Numbered from the stretch's first letter, positions 1 through 7,183 are shown. The stretch is DNA of 7,540 nucleotides from Oscillospiraceae bacterium (GCA_003520555.1 DOUO01000040.1:1-7540), one strand, 5' to 3'. Notes: generated by a model not told the origin, from the letters alone. Made by a program: numbers and translations.

Positions 1-592
1 CATCGCCGACGGCAAGGACTTCGTCAACGACGAGGATTTCGGGTTCCAAGTGGGCGGCGATGGCGAAGCCGAGGCGAACTGTCATTCCTGAAGAATAGCG
101 CTTTACGGGAGTGTCGATATATTTTTCCACACCTGCAAAATCTACAATCTCGTCAAGTTTACGAGTAATCTCTGCCTTTGTCATGCCCATAATGGAGCCG
201 TTCATATAGATGTTTTCTCGGCCTGTCATCTCAGGATGGAAGCCTGTTCCGACCTCAAGCATGCTGGCAATTCTTCCGCGGAAGGTAATTGCGCCCGAGG
301 TTGGCGAGGTTATGCGCGACAGCAGCTTTAAGAGCGTTGATTTTCCCGCGCCGTTTGCGCCGATTATGCCAACGCGTTCTCCGCGCCTGATTTCGAGGTT
401 AATTCCGTCAAGCGCAAGGAAGGTATCTCCCTTTTCATATTCCTGCGCGCCAATACGCCTGTTTGGGTCTTCCCTGCCGCGTCGCTTTGCGTACCAGCTT
501 TGCAAATCACGCCTGAGCGTGCCCGAGCCAATTACGCCAAGTCTGTATTCTTTTGTAAGGCTTTCGGTTTTAATTACTAAATCCTTATCCAT
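1..592 (-). CDS. ABC exporter ATP-binding subunit (Wzt/TagH family), 3' end cut by window edge
   Basis: This is the nucleotide-binding subunit of an ABC-2 exporter. It is expected to hydrolyse ATP at the inner face of the membrane to drive export of a lipid-linked polysaccharide or wall teichoic acid. The first 197 residues are visible. Walker A is GANGAGKST (78-86), the ABC signature lies in YSSGMTVRLGFA (166-177), and Walker B is ILVVDE (186-191), followed by VLAVGD. The segment before Walker A (about 18-57, Arg-rich) is typical of Wzt/TagH proteins rather than generic ABC ATPases. The ATG at 592-590 begins one base after the permease stop codon, and the Shine-Dalgarno is weak, so translation is probably coupled. 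The H-loop and any C-terminal domain lie outside the window; a Wzt C-terminal sugar-binding domain would separate O-antigen-like from teichoic acid export. Family assignment is firm; the substrate is not determined. Confidence 0.93.
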   Translation of the reverse strand, partial: MDKDLVIKTESLTKEYRLGVIGSGTLRRDLQSWYAKRRGREDPNRRIGAQEYEKGDTFLALDGINLEIRRGERVGIIGANGAGKSTLLKLLSRITSPTSGAITFRGRIASMLEVGTGFHPEMTGRENIYMNGSIMGMTKAEITRKLDEIVDFAGVEKYIDTPVKRYSSGMTVRLGFAIAAHLEPEILVVDEVLAVGD

Positions 593-593
593 A

Positions 594-1436
594 TTACACC
601 GTATCTATAAAATTCTTTTCCACCTGGTTAAACACCAGTATTCCGAAAAACAGCACCGCAAGCGTAATCAAAAGACTGATTCCCAAAAACAGCCAGTTAA
701 GCGTGCCGCTGCCCAGAAAGGCATAACGGTAGGTTTCCACAATGGGAGCAACGGGGTTTAACAGCATTGCCCAGCGGAAGGTTTCGGGAACCTTTGAAAT
801 CGGATAAACAACCGGTGTGATGTACATCAAAAGCGATACACCGAAGCTGACAAGTATATTTAAGTCGCGGTATTTTGTTGTAATTGAAGAAATAATCAGT
901 CCGATGCCCGTGCCTAAAAGCGCGGTCTGAATGACCAGTAACGGAGTCATCAGTATAAGCGCGTTCGGGTGCACGTTTGCCCCCATGACAGAGTAGATAA
1001 TTACAAGAACAACGAAAATCAGGGTTTGCAGCAGAAAATTAACAAGATTATAGAGTATGCCGGAAATCGGCATAATAAGGCGTGGAAAATACACCTTGCC
1101 GAATATTCTGGCGTTGCCTAAAAAGGTTGATGAAGCGCGGCTGAGACAGTTTGAAAAAAAGTTCCAGAGAATGTTGCCGGACATGTAAAACAAAAACGGC
1201 GGAGTTCCGTCTGTTGATATTCCGGCGATGACGTCAAATATTACCGTAAAAACGGTAGTTGAGAGTAATGGATTAATTAATATCCAAATAGGACCGAGAA
1301 CCGTCTGCTTATAAGCGTTTTTAAGGTCGCGCTTGACAAACAGAAGCGCAAGGTCACGGTAATCCCAAAGCTCCCTGAGATTAATGTTAAACAGACCGCG
1401 TTTGGCGGTCACATATGTAATTTTTTCGTTTTGCAT
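594..1436 (-). CDS. ABC-2 type polysaccharide/teichoic acid export permease (Wzm/TagG family)
   Basis: This is the membrane subunit of the exporter whose ATPase follows after one base. It has 280 residues from the chosen start, normal for Wzm/TagG/RfbA permeases (about 260-290). A cytoplasmic N-terminus contains YRDLALLFVKRDLK (26-39), followed by LGPIW (47-51), where the first membrane span begins. Roughly six hydrophobic spans can be seen (about 49-72, 80-97, 122-150, 157-185, 193-212, 246-270). Family hallmarks are YRDLN (189-193), TPVVYP (207-212) and the LNP motif just after it. An in-frame GTG at 1448 would add four residues, but the GGAAGTG Shine-Dalgarno sits about 9 bases before the ATG at 1436 and abuts or overlaps the GTG, so the ATG is preferred. 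With its ATPase it should form a homodimeric channel passing undecaprenyl-linked glycan outward. The exact polymer cannot be told from this sequence. Confidence 0.93.
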   Translation of the reverse strand: MQNEKITYVTAKRGLFNINLRELWDYRDLALLFVKRDLKNAYKQTVLGPIWILINPLLSTTVFTVIFDVIAGISTDGTPPFLFYMSGNILWNFFSNCLSRASSTFLGNARIFGKVYFPRLIMPISGILYNLVNFLLQTLIFVVLVIIYSVMGANVHPNALILMTPLLVIQTALLGTGIGLIISSITTKYRDLNILVSFGVSLLMYITPVVYPISKVPETFRWAMLLNPVAPIVETYRYAFLGSGTLNWLFLGISLLITLAVLFFGILVFNQVEKNFIDTV

Positions 1437-1477
1437 ATATGAAGTCACTTCCGTGATAGTAAAATACGTTCAAAATA

Positions 1478-1506
1478 AATATAGCACAAAGTCTTTTTTG
1501 TGTCAA
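1478..1506 (-). promoter_or_regulatory. Sigma-A promoter for the ABC exporter operon
   Basis: On the minus strand, TTGACA (1506-1501) is separated by exactly 17 bases from TATATT (1483-1478). This is a perfect -35 and a one-mismatch -10. It lies about 40 bases upstream of the permease start and points into it. Confidence 0.85.
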
Positions 1507-1524
1507 TTTAAGTTGATATTACGG

Positions 1525-1553
1525 TTGATTTATTGCTGAAATAATGATAAAAT
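1525..1553 (+). promoter_or_regulatory. Sigma-A promoter for the cyclophilin lipoprotein gene
   Basis: TTGATT (1525-1530), a 17-base spacer and TAAAAT (1548-1553) lie 32 bases before the ATG at 1586. The -35 is 18 bases from the -35 of the opposing exporter promoter, so the two are back to back. The matches are weaker than for the exporter promoter, but spacing and position are right. Confidence 0.7.
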
Positions 1554-1585
1554 AATAAAGATAAAAAACAGAAAGGATTTTTTTC

Positions 1586-2260
1586 ATGACTAAAACATCA
1601 GTAAAATTATTAAGCTTAGTTATGGCTGCGGCGCTTGCGTTCACAATGTTTACGCTTGCCGGCTGCGGTAACTCAAAATCATCGACATCGGAAACAAAGG
1701 CAGCCGAAAGCACCGTTGCTCCTACGACCGTTCAGGCTACAGCTGACAGCGCTTCCGAATACACAGGCAAAAAGACAGGTATTGTTATTGACGTTAAGGA
1801 CTACGGCACAATTGAGGCCGACCTTTATGACGAGCTTGCTCCCATCACTGTTGAAAACTTCAAGAAGCTTGTTGAAGAAAAGTTTTATGACGGACTTACC
1901 TTCCACAGAATTATCAAGGGCTTCATGATTCAGGGCGGCGACCCCAAGGGCGACGGCACAGGCGGAGCTCCCGACCAAATCAAGGGCGAATTTGCTCAGA
2001 ACGGCGTCGCGAACAACCTCAGCCACACAAGAGGTGTGCTTTCAATGGCAAGGTCGGCAATGCCCGACAGCGCAAGCTCACAGTTCTTTATTGTTCACGA
2101 GGACAGCACTTACCTTGACGGTCAGTACGCGGGCTTCGGCAAGGTTACTAAGGGCATGGACGTTGTTGACAAGATTGCCGAAAGCGTTCCCGTTACCGAC
2201 AACAACGGAACGGTAACAAAGTCAAATCAGCCTGTTATTAACTCAATCAGATTAAAATAA
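1586..2260 (+). CDS. Lipoprotein cyclophilin-type peptidyl-prolyl cis-trans isomerase
   Basis: This is a surface-anchored cyclophilin, expected to speed cis-trans isomerisation of X-Pro bonds in proteins folding outside the membrane. Of 224 residues, 1-27 form a lipoprotein signal: basic N-terminus, hydrophobic core and lipobox LAGC with Cys27 as the lipidation site. A Ser/Thr/Ala-rich linker runs from 28 to about 62, and the cyclophilin fold from about 64 to 223. Active-site motif [14 protein letters not shown] (106-119) holds the catalytic Arg108 plus Phe113, Met114 and Gln116. GVLSMARS and SASSQFFI follow at 150-169. The position matching human CypA Trp121 is Tyr176, which suggests low cyclosporin sensitivity, as in other bacterial cyclophilins. 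The start is fixed by GAAAGGA (1571-1577), 8 bases before the ATG. The gene is monocistronic, with its own promoter and terminator. It is the only plus-strand protein gene here. Confidence 0.95.
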   Translation: MTKTSVKLLSLVMAAALAFTMFTLAGCGNSKSSTSETKAAESTVAPTTVQATADSASEYTGKKTGIVIDVKDYGTIEADLYDELAPITVENFKKLVEEKFYDGLTFHRIIKGFMIQGGDPKGDGTGGAPDQIKGEFAQNGVANNLSHTRGVLSMARSAMPDSASSQFFIVHEDSTYLDGQYAGFGKVTKGMDVVDKIAESVPVTDNNGTVTKSNQPVINSIRLK

Positions 2261-2275
2261 TTCCATACAAGTTTT

Positions 2276-2309
2276 ACGGCACGGTGCCAAATACACCGTG
2301 CCGTTTTTT
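2276..2309 (+). terminator. Intrinsic terminator after the cyclophilin gene
   Basis: ACGGCACGGTG (2276-2286) pairs perfectly with CACCGTGCCGT (2294-2304) around a 7-base loop and runs into six Ts (2304-2309). It starts 15 bases after the stop codon. On the minus strand the stem is followed by AAAAC, not a T tract, so it should not end transcripts from the convergent tex gene. Confidence 0.93.
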
Positions 2310-2321
2310 GATACTTAATTG

Positions 2322-4469
2322 TTAAAATCTCATGGTTAACGAGATTCTGTTTTTATTTGCGTCAACGCTGATTATTTTTACATTTACAACGTCGCCGACC
2401 TTCAGCACCTCCGAAGGATGCTTGATGTATTTGTCACAAATTTGCGAGATGTGCACAAGCCCGTCCTGATGAACTCCGATATCAACAAAAGCGCCGAAAT
2501 CAATTACGTTTCTTACCGTTCCCTTAAGCTCCATGCCCTCTTTTAAATCCTTGATGTCAAGAACGTCGGTGCGCAGCATGGGCGCCGGCATTTCGTCACG
2601 AGGGTCGCGTCCGGGCTTTGACAACTCCTTAACAATATCATCAAGCGTCGGGAGTCCTATGCCCAGTTTCTCCGCTAAGGTTTTTGTACCTTTTGCCTTT
2701 ACCCTGTTTGGCAGGTCGGGAAATTTTGCGGATTTTATTTCTTTTTCAGAATATTCTACGAGAGTTAAAAGCTCCTTTGCGCTCTTGTAGCTTTCAGGAT
2801 GAACGCCTGTGTTATCAAGCGGATTTCGGCTTTCGGGCACGCGCAGAAATCCCGCGCACTGTTCAAAAGCCTTGGGTCCAAGCTTCGGAACTTTTTTTAA
2901 TTCCGCACGGGAACTAAACTCGCCGTTTTCCTCACGGTAAGCCACAATATTTTTGCATACCGAAGCGTTCAGACCCGAAACCCTTGAGAGCAATGCGGGT
3001 GAAGCGGTATTCAAATCAGCACCGACCGAGTTTACGCAGTCCTCAACAACGCCGTCAAGCGCTTCACCGAGACGTTTTTGCGGCATATCATGCTGATACT
3101 GACCTACGCCGATTGCTTTGGGTTCTATTTTAACAAGCTCGGCAAGGGGATCCTGCAGACGTCTGGCGATTGAAACAGCGCTTCTAAGCGTTAAATCAAG
3201 CTCCGGAAGCTCGGCGGCGGCAAGCTTTGAAGCGGAATAAACCGAAGCTCCGGCTTCGCTGACAACCATGTAATAAACCTTTCTGTCAAGCTCCTTGATA
3301 GCGTCGGCGGCAAACATTTCGGTTTCCTTGCTTGCCGTGCCGTTGCCGATTGAAATAATATCTACGTTATGCTTTTTTATGAGCTGCAAGAGCTTCTGTT
3401 TTGATTCGTCAGCCTTGCGTTCACCGTGGGTGGGGTAAATTACCGAGGTATCAAGTACCTTGCCCGTTCCGTCAACTACCGCAACCTTGCAGCCGGTGCG
3501 GTAACCCGGGTCGAGTCCGAGTACGGTTTTACCCTTAACAGGCGGCTGCATAAGAAGCTGCTTCAAATTAAGAGCAAAAACCTTTATTGCGTTTTCATCC
3601 GCGGTTTCCGTAAGCTCGGCGCGGATTTCACGCTCAATTGACGGGAATATTAAACGGCTGTACGCGTCGTCGCCCGCTTCACGAAGGATATCGGAACAAA
3701 GCGGATTTGTGCCGCGGTCAAGCGCCTTGTGAATTACCGAAAGGGGTTTTTCGTCGTCAAGGGTAAGCGAAACCTTTAAGAAGCCTTCCTTCTCTCCCCT
3801 GTTGATCGCGAGAACACGATGACCGGCTATTTTTTTAACACTTTCGGTGAAGTCGTAATAAGTTGTGTAAACGCTCTCCTTTTCCGCGTCCGCTGCCAAT
3901 GACGTTATGCAGCCAAAGCTTTGGGCAATTGAGCGAAGTCTTTTGCGAATCTCGGCGCTGTCGGAAACCTGCTCGGCGATAATGTCCATTGCTCCCTGAA
4001 TAGCCTGCCCGGCATTTTCAACGCCCTTTTCCGCGTCAACGTAAGCTTCCGCGGCAGCGGTGGGATCAAAGTCCTTTTCCTGCTTGATGATTGCCACGGC
4101 AAGCGGCTCGAGTCCGCGCTCCTTGGCAACGGAAGCCCTGGTTTTACGCTTTGGCTTATACGGACGGTAAATGTCCTCAAGCTCGCTTAAGGTCTGAGCG
4201 TTTTCAAGCGCGTTTACAATTTCATCCGTCAGCTTTTCCTGCGCGTCGATAAGGTTTTTTATTTCATCTCTGCGCTTGTCAAGTCCGCGCAGATATTCAA
4301 GTTTTTCGCTGAATTCACGAATAAGCTGATCGTCCATTGAACCGTGCATTTCTTTGCGGTAACGCGCGATAAACGGAATTGTGTTGCCTTCATCAAGCAG
4401 CGAAATTATATTTTGGGCGTATTCTTCCTTTATATTAAATTGCCGTGCAAGTGTTTGTGCGTAATTCAT
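2322..4469 (-). CDS. tex: Tex: S1-domain RNA-binding transcription accessory protein
   Basis: Tex is a conserved cytoplasmic nucleic-acid-binding protein related to eukaryotic Spt6, implicated in transcription and RNA metabolism. The 715 residues match the family's usual length (about 700-780) and full domain order: a helical Tex N-terminal region (1-190) with IPFIARYRKE (31-40) and EDIYRPYKPKRKTRA (98-112); a YqgF/RNase H-like domain starting VLGLDPGYRTGCKVAVVD (316-333) with GNGTASKETE (375-384); the QYQHDM motif (457-462); a helix-hairpin-helix region (about 479-543); and a C-terminal S1 domain (about 645-713) with DFGAFVDIGVHQDGLVHIS. An upstream in-frame start at 4622 exists, but the ATG at 4469 is preferred: CGGAGGA lies 4 bases before it, homology begins there, and the longer form would overlap comF and translate across the promoter. 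No minus-strand terminator is seen after the stop. Confidence 0.96.
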   Translation of the reverse strand: MNYAQTLARQFNIKEEYAQNIISLLDEGNTIPFIARYRKEMHGSMDDQLIREFSEKLEYLRGLDKRRDEIKNLIDAQEKLTDEIVNALENAQTLSELEDIYRPYKPKRKTRASVAKERGLEPLAVAIIKQEKDFDPTAAAEAYVDAEKGVENAGQAIQGAMDIIAEQVSDSAEIRKRLRSIAQSFGCITSLAADAEKESVYTTYYDFTESVKKIAGHRVLAINRGEKEGFLKVSLTLDDEKPLSVIHKALDRGTNPLCSDILREAGDDAYSRLIFPSIEREIRAELTETADENAIKVFALNLKQLLMQPPVKGKTVLGLDPGYRTGCKVAVVDGTGKVLDTSVIYPTHGERKADESKQKLLQLIKKHNVDIISIGNGTASKETEMFAADAIKELDRKVYYMVVSEAGASVYSASKLAAAELPELDLTLRSAVSIARRLQDPLAELVKIEPKAIGVGQYQHDMPQKRLGEALDGVVEDCVNSVGADLNTASPALLSRVSGLNASVCKNIVAYREENGEFSSRAELKKVPKLGPKAFEQCAGFLRVPESRNPLDNTGVHPESYKSAKELLTLVEYSEKEIKSAKFPDLPNRVKAKGTKTLAEKLGIGLPTLDDIVKELSKPGRDPRDEMPAPMLRTDVLDIKDLKEGMELKGTVRNVIDFGAFVDIGVHQDGLVHISQICDKYIKHPSEVLKVGDVVNVKIISVDANKNRISLTMRF

Positions 4470-4485
4470 ACAGTCCTCCGTTAAG

Positions 4486-4521
4486 TAAAAATGGTACAAT
4501 GCGTAATTAACATTGTACCAT
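4486..4521 (-). terminator. Inverted repeat with T tract: candidate terminator of the two-component/comF operon, or operator for tex
   Basis: Two perfect 11-base arms (4491-4501 and 4511-4521, ATGGTACAATG on the plus strand) flank a 9-base loop. Read on the minus strand, the second arm runs into a five-T tract, so a transcript reading on from comF could form a hairpin followed by U residues. The stem is A/T-rich with few GC pairs, so it would be a modest terminator. The same palindrome overlaps the tex -10 and start point, so it could instead or also be a repressor operator. The repeat is certain; its role is inferred. Confidence 0.5.
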
Positions 4522-4540
4522 ATAACGTTAAAAAATGCAA
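4512..4540 (-). promoter_or_regulatory. Extended -10 sigma-A promoter for tex
   Basis: On the minus strand TTGCAT (4540-4535), a 17-base spacer and TACAAT (4517-4512) are present, with TGG just before the -10 making an extended -10 (TGnTACAAT). The start point would fall near 4505, giving a leader of about 35 bases to the tex ATG. The -10 sits inside the left arm of the inverted repeat at 4491-4521. Confidence 0.75.
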
Positions 4541-4545
4541 ATAAT

Positions 4546-5196
4546 TCAAATTGAATCCGAAGCGAAAACTGCACAGTAAATCTTACCGCTGCCTGCCTTT
4601 TTAAGCGCCCCGGCACATTCACCGAGAGTTGCGCCGGTAGTGATTATGTCGTCAACAATCAAGATATTTTTACCCTTTACAAGCTCACGGTCGCTGCACT
4701 TAAAAACTCCCTTCACGTTTTTAAACCTTTCGCTTTGCTTTAAAGTATGCTGTTTTTTATTCGGCTTAATTTTTACGAGTGTTTCGGCGTATTCAATGCC
4801 CAGCTGCTTTGCAACTTCCTTACCGAGTAATTCGGCATGATTAGCAGTTTTGGTTCCGCCTTTTCCGTACATCGGAACACAGCTTATGTAATCAATGCTT
4901 TCAAGCTGCCCTGCGGTAAATATTTTCAAAACCGATGACGAAATATAAAAGCCGAGGCTTTCGGTATAATTCCTTCGCTTTTTAAATTTAAAGCGTTTTA
5001 TAGCGGCGGCAAACATACCGTCATATTTAAACGGTGACGAACACAACACCGCGCCGATGGCATAGGTTTCAATTGAAAACCCGGGCAGCTTAGGCTTGCA
5101 GCTGCCGCATACGGTTAAATTCTCTTTTATCAGACGGTCGCAAAACGGGCATCGGTTCGGAAAAATCAGTCCGCGTAAATATACTTTCAGTCTCAT
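4546..5196 (-). CDS. comF: ComF family phosphoribosyltransferase-like protein
   Basis: ComF/ComFC proteins are cytoplasmic PRTase-fold proteins needed for DNA uptake in competent bacteria; the precise reaction is unsettled. The 216 residues fit the family (about 200-240). An N-terminal zinc finger has Cys16-x2-Cys19 and Cys30-x2-Cys33. The PRTase domain follows, with VPM (107-109), NHAELLGKEVA (119-129) and the PRPP-binding loop ILIVDDIITTGATL (178-191). The motif that is often RG-F/Y-NxAELL reads KTANHAELL, so the usual Gly-aromatic pair is changed. The ATG at 5196 lies 4 bases after the kinase stop codon. No clear Shine-Dalgarno is visible, so expression probably depends on translational coupling. 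A TTG at 5268 would extend it 24 residues into the kinase gene and is not supported. No other competence gene is in the window, so a role in transformation here is only inferred. Confidence 0.9.
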   Translation of the reverse strand: MRLKVYLRGLIFPNRCPFCDRLIKENLTVCGSCKPKLPGFSIETYAIGAVLCSSPFKYDGMFAAAIKRFKFKKRRNYTESLGFYISSSVLKIFTAGQLESIDYISCVPMYGKGGTKTANHAELLGKEVAKQLGIEYAETLVKIKPNKKQHTLKQSERFKNVKGVFKCSDRELVKGKNILIVDDIITTGATLGECAGALKKAGSGKIYCAVFASDSI

Positions 5197-5200
5197 GGCG

Positions 5201-6451
5201 TTATTTTGGCTGACGCGGAGTTTTAAACACAGCCGTAAAGGTTGTTCCGCTTTCTTTGTTGCTTTCAACAGTAAGCTTGCCGTTCATGCTTTCGACAATG
5301 TTTTGAGCAATTGACAACCCCAGTCCGTAACCCTTGGTTGTGCGTGATTTTTCAGCGCGGTAAAAACGGTCAAAAATATGTTCAAGCTCCTCGGGCGACA
5401 TTTCATTGCCGAAATTATTTACCGAAAATACAACCTGCTCTCCGGTTTTTTTCAGATTTATAGTAACGTCGTTTTTGTCCGCGGAATACTTAACCGCATT
5501 GTCAATCAATATATGCGCAAGCTGCTTTAACTGCAGCGAATTGCCGTAAATCTCAACTCCGGGAGCGATGTCGGTATTTATAAGTATTTCGCGTTCAAAC
5601 GCCACGGGCTCAAAGTTCAGAGCCGTACCCTCAACGATTTCACCGAAGTCAACATCGCTGAATTGAATATTGTTGTTGCCCGCGTCCGACTTTGCCAAAA
5701 AAAGCATTTGGTCAATCAACTGTTTCATATGCTGCGCTTCTTCCTCTGTGCTTTCAAGCCACTGGGTTTCCTGCGCGACGGTGTTGTTTTTGTGCGTCAT
5801 CATAATATTGTTATTTGCCAAAATAACGGTCAGCGGGGTTTTAAGCTCATGAGAAGCGTCGGCAACAAATTGCTTTTGCTGTTCCCATGCCTTTTTTACG
5901 GGCTTAACCGCGATACCGGAAAGCCACAGGCTAATCAGGAAAATTATAATCATGCTGCCTAAAAACAGCAGCGCGCTGATTATCAGCGTATTAAAGAAGG
6001 CATTGTAAACGCTGCTGTTATCGGTGAATATTATTTTAGTGTTTTCACCGTAATCATCGCGTGTGTACATAAGTCCGTAGTCGTTGAGCTGTCCCGTCCG
6101 CTCTTCATGGGCGGTAACATATTTTACGCTTTTTTCAAGGATTTCATCGTCAATGGTCAGGTTTGATGACTGCTTGTTTTTTATTTCACCTTCATCAACC
6201 TCTACAATTACATAAGCGGAAAGCTGCATCGGCATTTCACCCTTAAAATCGCGCTTGCCGAATTTTTCCTGAAGAGGCATTTCGTCTCCCCTCATAAAAT
6301 TTTTATGCAGCATTTCGGTCATACCGTGTTCGAGATTATTGTAAGCGGTTTGATAGCTGTTGAAACACACAACGGCAAAAATCGAAAGGATAACCACTCC
6401 AACAAGCGCCATGTTGACAAGGATTATATTTTTTCTGAGCCGTTTAATCAT
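5201..6451 (-). CDS. Two-component sensor histidine kinase (membrane, HisKA type)
   Basis: This membrane kinase autophosphorylates and passes phosphate to the response regulator encoded just upstream. Of 416 residues, TM1 is at about 9-30, an extracytoplasmic sensor region of about 125 residues follows, and TM2 is at about 153-178. A short linker leads to HisKA with ASHELKTPL (199-207; His201 is the phosphoacceptor) and to the ATPase domain: N box LIDNAVKYS (315-323), IFDRFYRAEKS (359-369) and G2 box GYGLGLS (374-380). The G1 region reads VNNFGNEM in place of the classical D-x-G-x-G. The sensor region is Met-rich (six Met in 44-75). No clear HAMP domain is seen. The ATG overlaps the regulator stop by one base (TAATG), with GGAGAAGG at 6463-6456 as the ribosome site. 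The signal sensed is unknown. Confidence 0.95.
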   Translation of the reverse strand: MIKRLRKNIILVNMALVGVVILSIFAVVCFNSYQTAYNNLEHGMTEMLHKNFMRGDEMPLQEKFGKRDFKGEMPMQLSAYVIVEVDEGEIKNKQSSNLTIDDEILEKSVKYVTAHEERTGQLNDYGLMYTRDDYGENTKIIFTDNSSVYNAFFNTLIISALLFLGSMIIIFLISLWLSGIAVKPVKKAWEQQKQFVADASHELKTPLTVILANNNIMMTHKNNTVAQETQWLESTEEEAQHMKQLIDQMLFLAKSDAGNNNIQFSDVDFGEIVEGTALNFEPVAFEREILINTDIAPGVEIYGNSLQLKQLAHILIDNAVKYSADKNDVTINLKKTGEQVVFSVNNFGNEMSPEELEHIFDRFYRAEKSRTTKGYGLGLSIAQNIVESMNGKLTVESNKESGTTFTAVFKTPRQPK

Positions 6452-7122
6452 TACGCCTTCTCCATTCTGTAACCCATCTTTTTAATGGCTTTTATTTCCG
6501 TAGAAGAATTAATAAAGTGAAGCTTTCGTCTTAAAAAGGAGATGTACGCTTCGACGTTATTTGAGCCGGCGTCGGAATCATAGCCCCAAACCTTAACGAT
6601 AATGTCGTCCTTTGAATGAATTGCGTCGGGCGAGGATATGAAAAGCTTTAGAATTTCGGCTTCCTTAAAATTAAGATGCACAGATTTTGCGCCCTTTGAA
6701 AGAATGTTTGTTGACGAATTAAATGTAAAATCACCGAAACCGGTTTCGTCAAGCATAACCTCTCCTTTGCGGCGTGTAAGCGCCTTGATGCGCGCCAAAA
6801 GCTCCTCCGGAGCAAAAGGCTTTGTCATATAATCGTCCGCTCCGCTGTTTAGACCGCTGACCTTATCGGGAATTGTGTCTTTTGCGGTAAGCATAAGGAT
6901 GGGAGTGCTGATTTTCTTTTCCCTAAGCTCATAAGCAACCTGAAAACCGTCCTTATAGGGAAGCATAATGTCAAGAATAATGAGGTCGTAAATTCCGCTG
7001 AGCGCGTAATCGAGCCCCTCCTGACCGTCGTATACAACATCAGCCATGTATTTTTGCTCCAAAAGAATTTGTTTTAAAGCATTGGCAAGTCTTTTTTCGT
7101 CCTCAACAATTAATATCTGCAT
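6451..7122 (-). CDS. OmpR/PhoB-family response regulator
   Basis: This cytoplasmic DNA-binding regulator is activated by phosphorylation from the kinase that overlaps its 3' end. It has 223 residues, the usual length. The receiver domain (1-117) has acidic-pocket residues Glu7 and Asp8, phosphoacceptor Asp51 (LIILDIMLP), Thr79 (MLTAKD) and Lys101 (MTKPF). The C-terminal winged helix (about 127-221) has LNFKEAEILKLF (150-161), VKVWGYDSDAGSNNVEAYIS (176-195) and a closing KKMGYRM. AGAGGG lies 5 bases before the ATG at 7122. It is the first gene of a regulator-kinase-comF operon. Its promoter carries a tandem repeat of the kind this family binds, suggesting autoregulation. The general family is certain, but the pathway (for example antibiotic, metal or envelope stress) cannot be read from the sequence. 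Confidence 0.96.
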   Translation of the reverse strand: MQILIVEDEKRLANALKQILLEQKYMADVVYDGQEGLDYALSGIYDLIILDIMLPYKDGFQVAYELREKKISTPILMLTAKDTIPDKVSGLNSGADDYMTKPFAPEELLARIKALTRRKGEVMLDETGFGDFTFNSSTNILSKGAKSVHLNFKEAEILKLFISSPDAIHSKDDIIVKVWGYDSDAGSNNVEAYISFLRRKLHFINSSTEIKAIKKMGYRMEKA

Positions 7123-7153
7123 AAAATCCCTCTTTTCGCAGTTTTAGATTATT

Positions 7154-7182
7154 ATTTTATCATGATTTATTGTATACGGCAA
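7154..7182 (-). promoter_or_regulatory. Promoter of the response regulator-kinase-comF operon
   Basis: On the minus strand TTGCCG (7182-7177), a 17-base spacer and TAAAAT (7159-7154) lie about 31 bases before the regulator ATG. The -35 departs from consensus in its last three bases, which fits a promoter that needs an activator. Confidence 0.68.
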
Positions 7183-7183
7183 G

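Noticed and set aside
210..761. 183-residue plus-strand reading frame opposite the ABC exporter genes
   Set aside because: It crosses the junction of two clear minus-strand genes and its translation shows no domain; it is a shadow frame.
1437..1448. GTG start for the permease four codons upstream
   Set aside because: The GGAA that could serve it abuts the GTG, which is too close, while the spacing suits the ATG at 1436.
1679..2026. 115-residue minus-strand reading frame inside the cyclophilin gene
   Set aside because: It is a shadow of a well-supported gene, with no ribosome site or recognisable domain.
2271..2309. Terminator acting in both directions between the cyclophilin gene and tex
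   Set aside because: On the minus strand the stem is followed by AAAAC with no T tract, so only plus-strand termination is supported.
4470..4622. 51-residue N-terminal extension of tex
   Set aside because: It overlaps the 3' end of comF and spans the tex promoter and inverted repeat. A strong GGAGG site precedes the ATG at 4469, and Tex homology begins there.
5197..5268. 24-residue N-terminal extension of comF from a TTG codon
   Set aside because: It would overlap the kinase gene by 68 bases. The ATG at 5196 sits just after the kinase stop codon and gives the normal ComF N-terminus ahead of the zinc finger.
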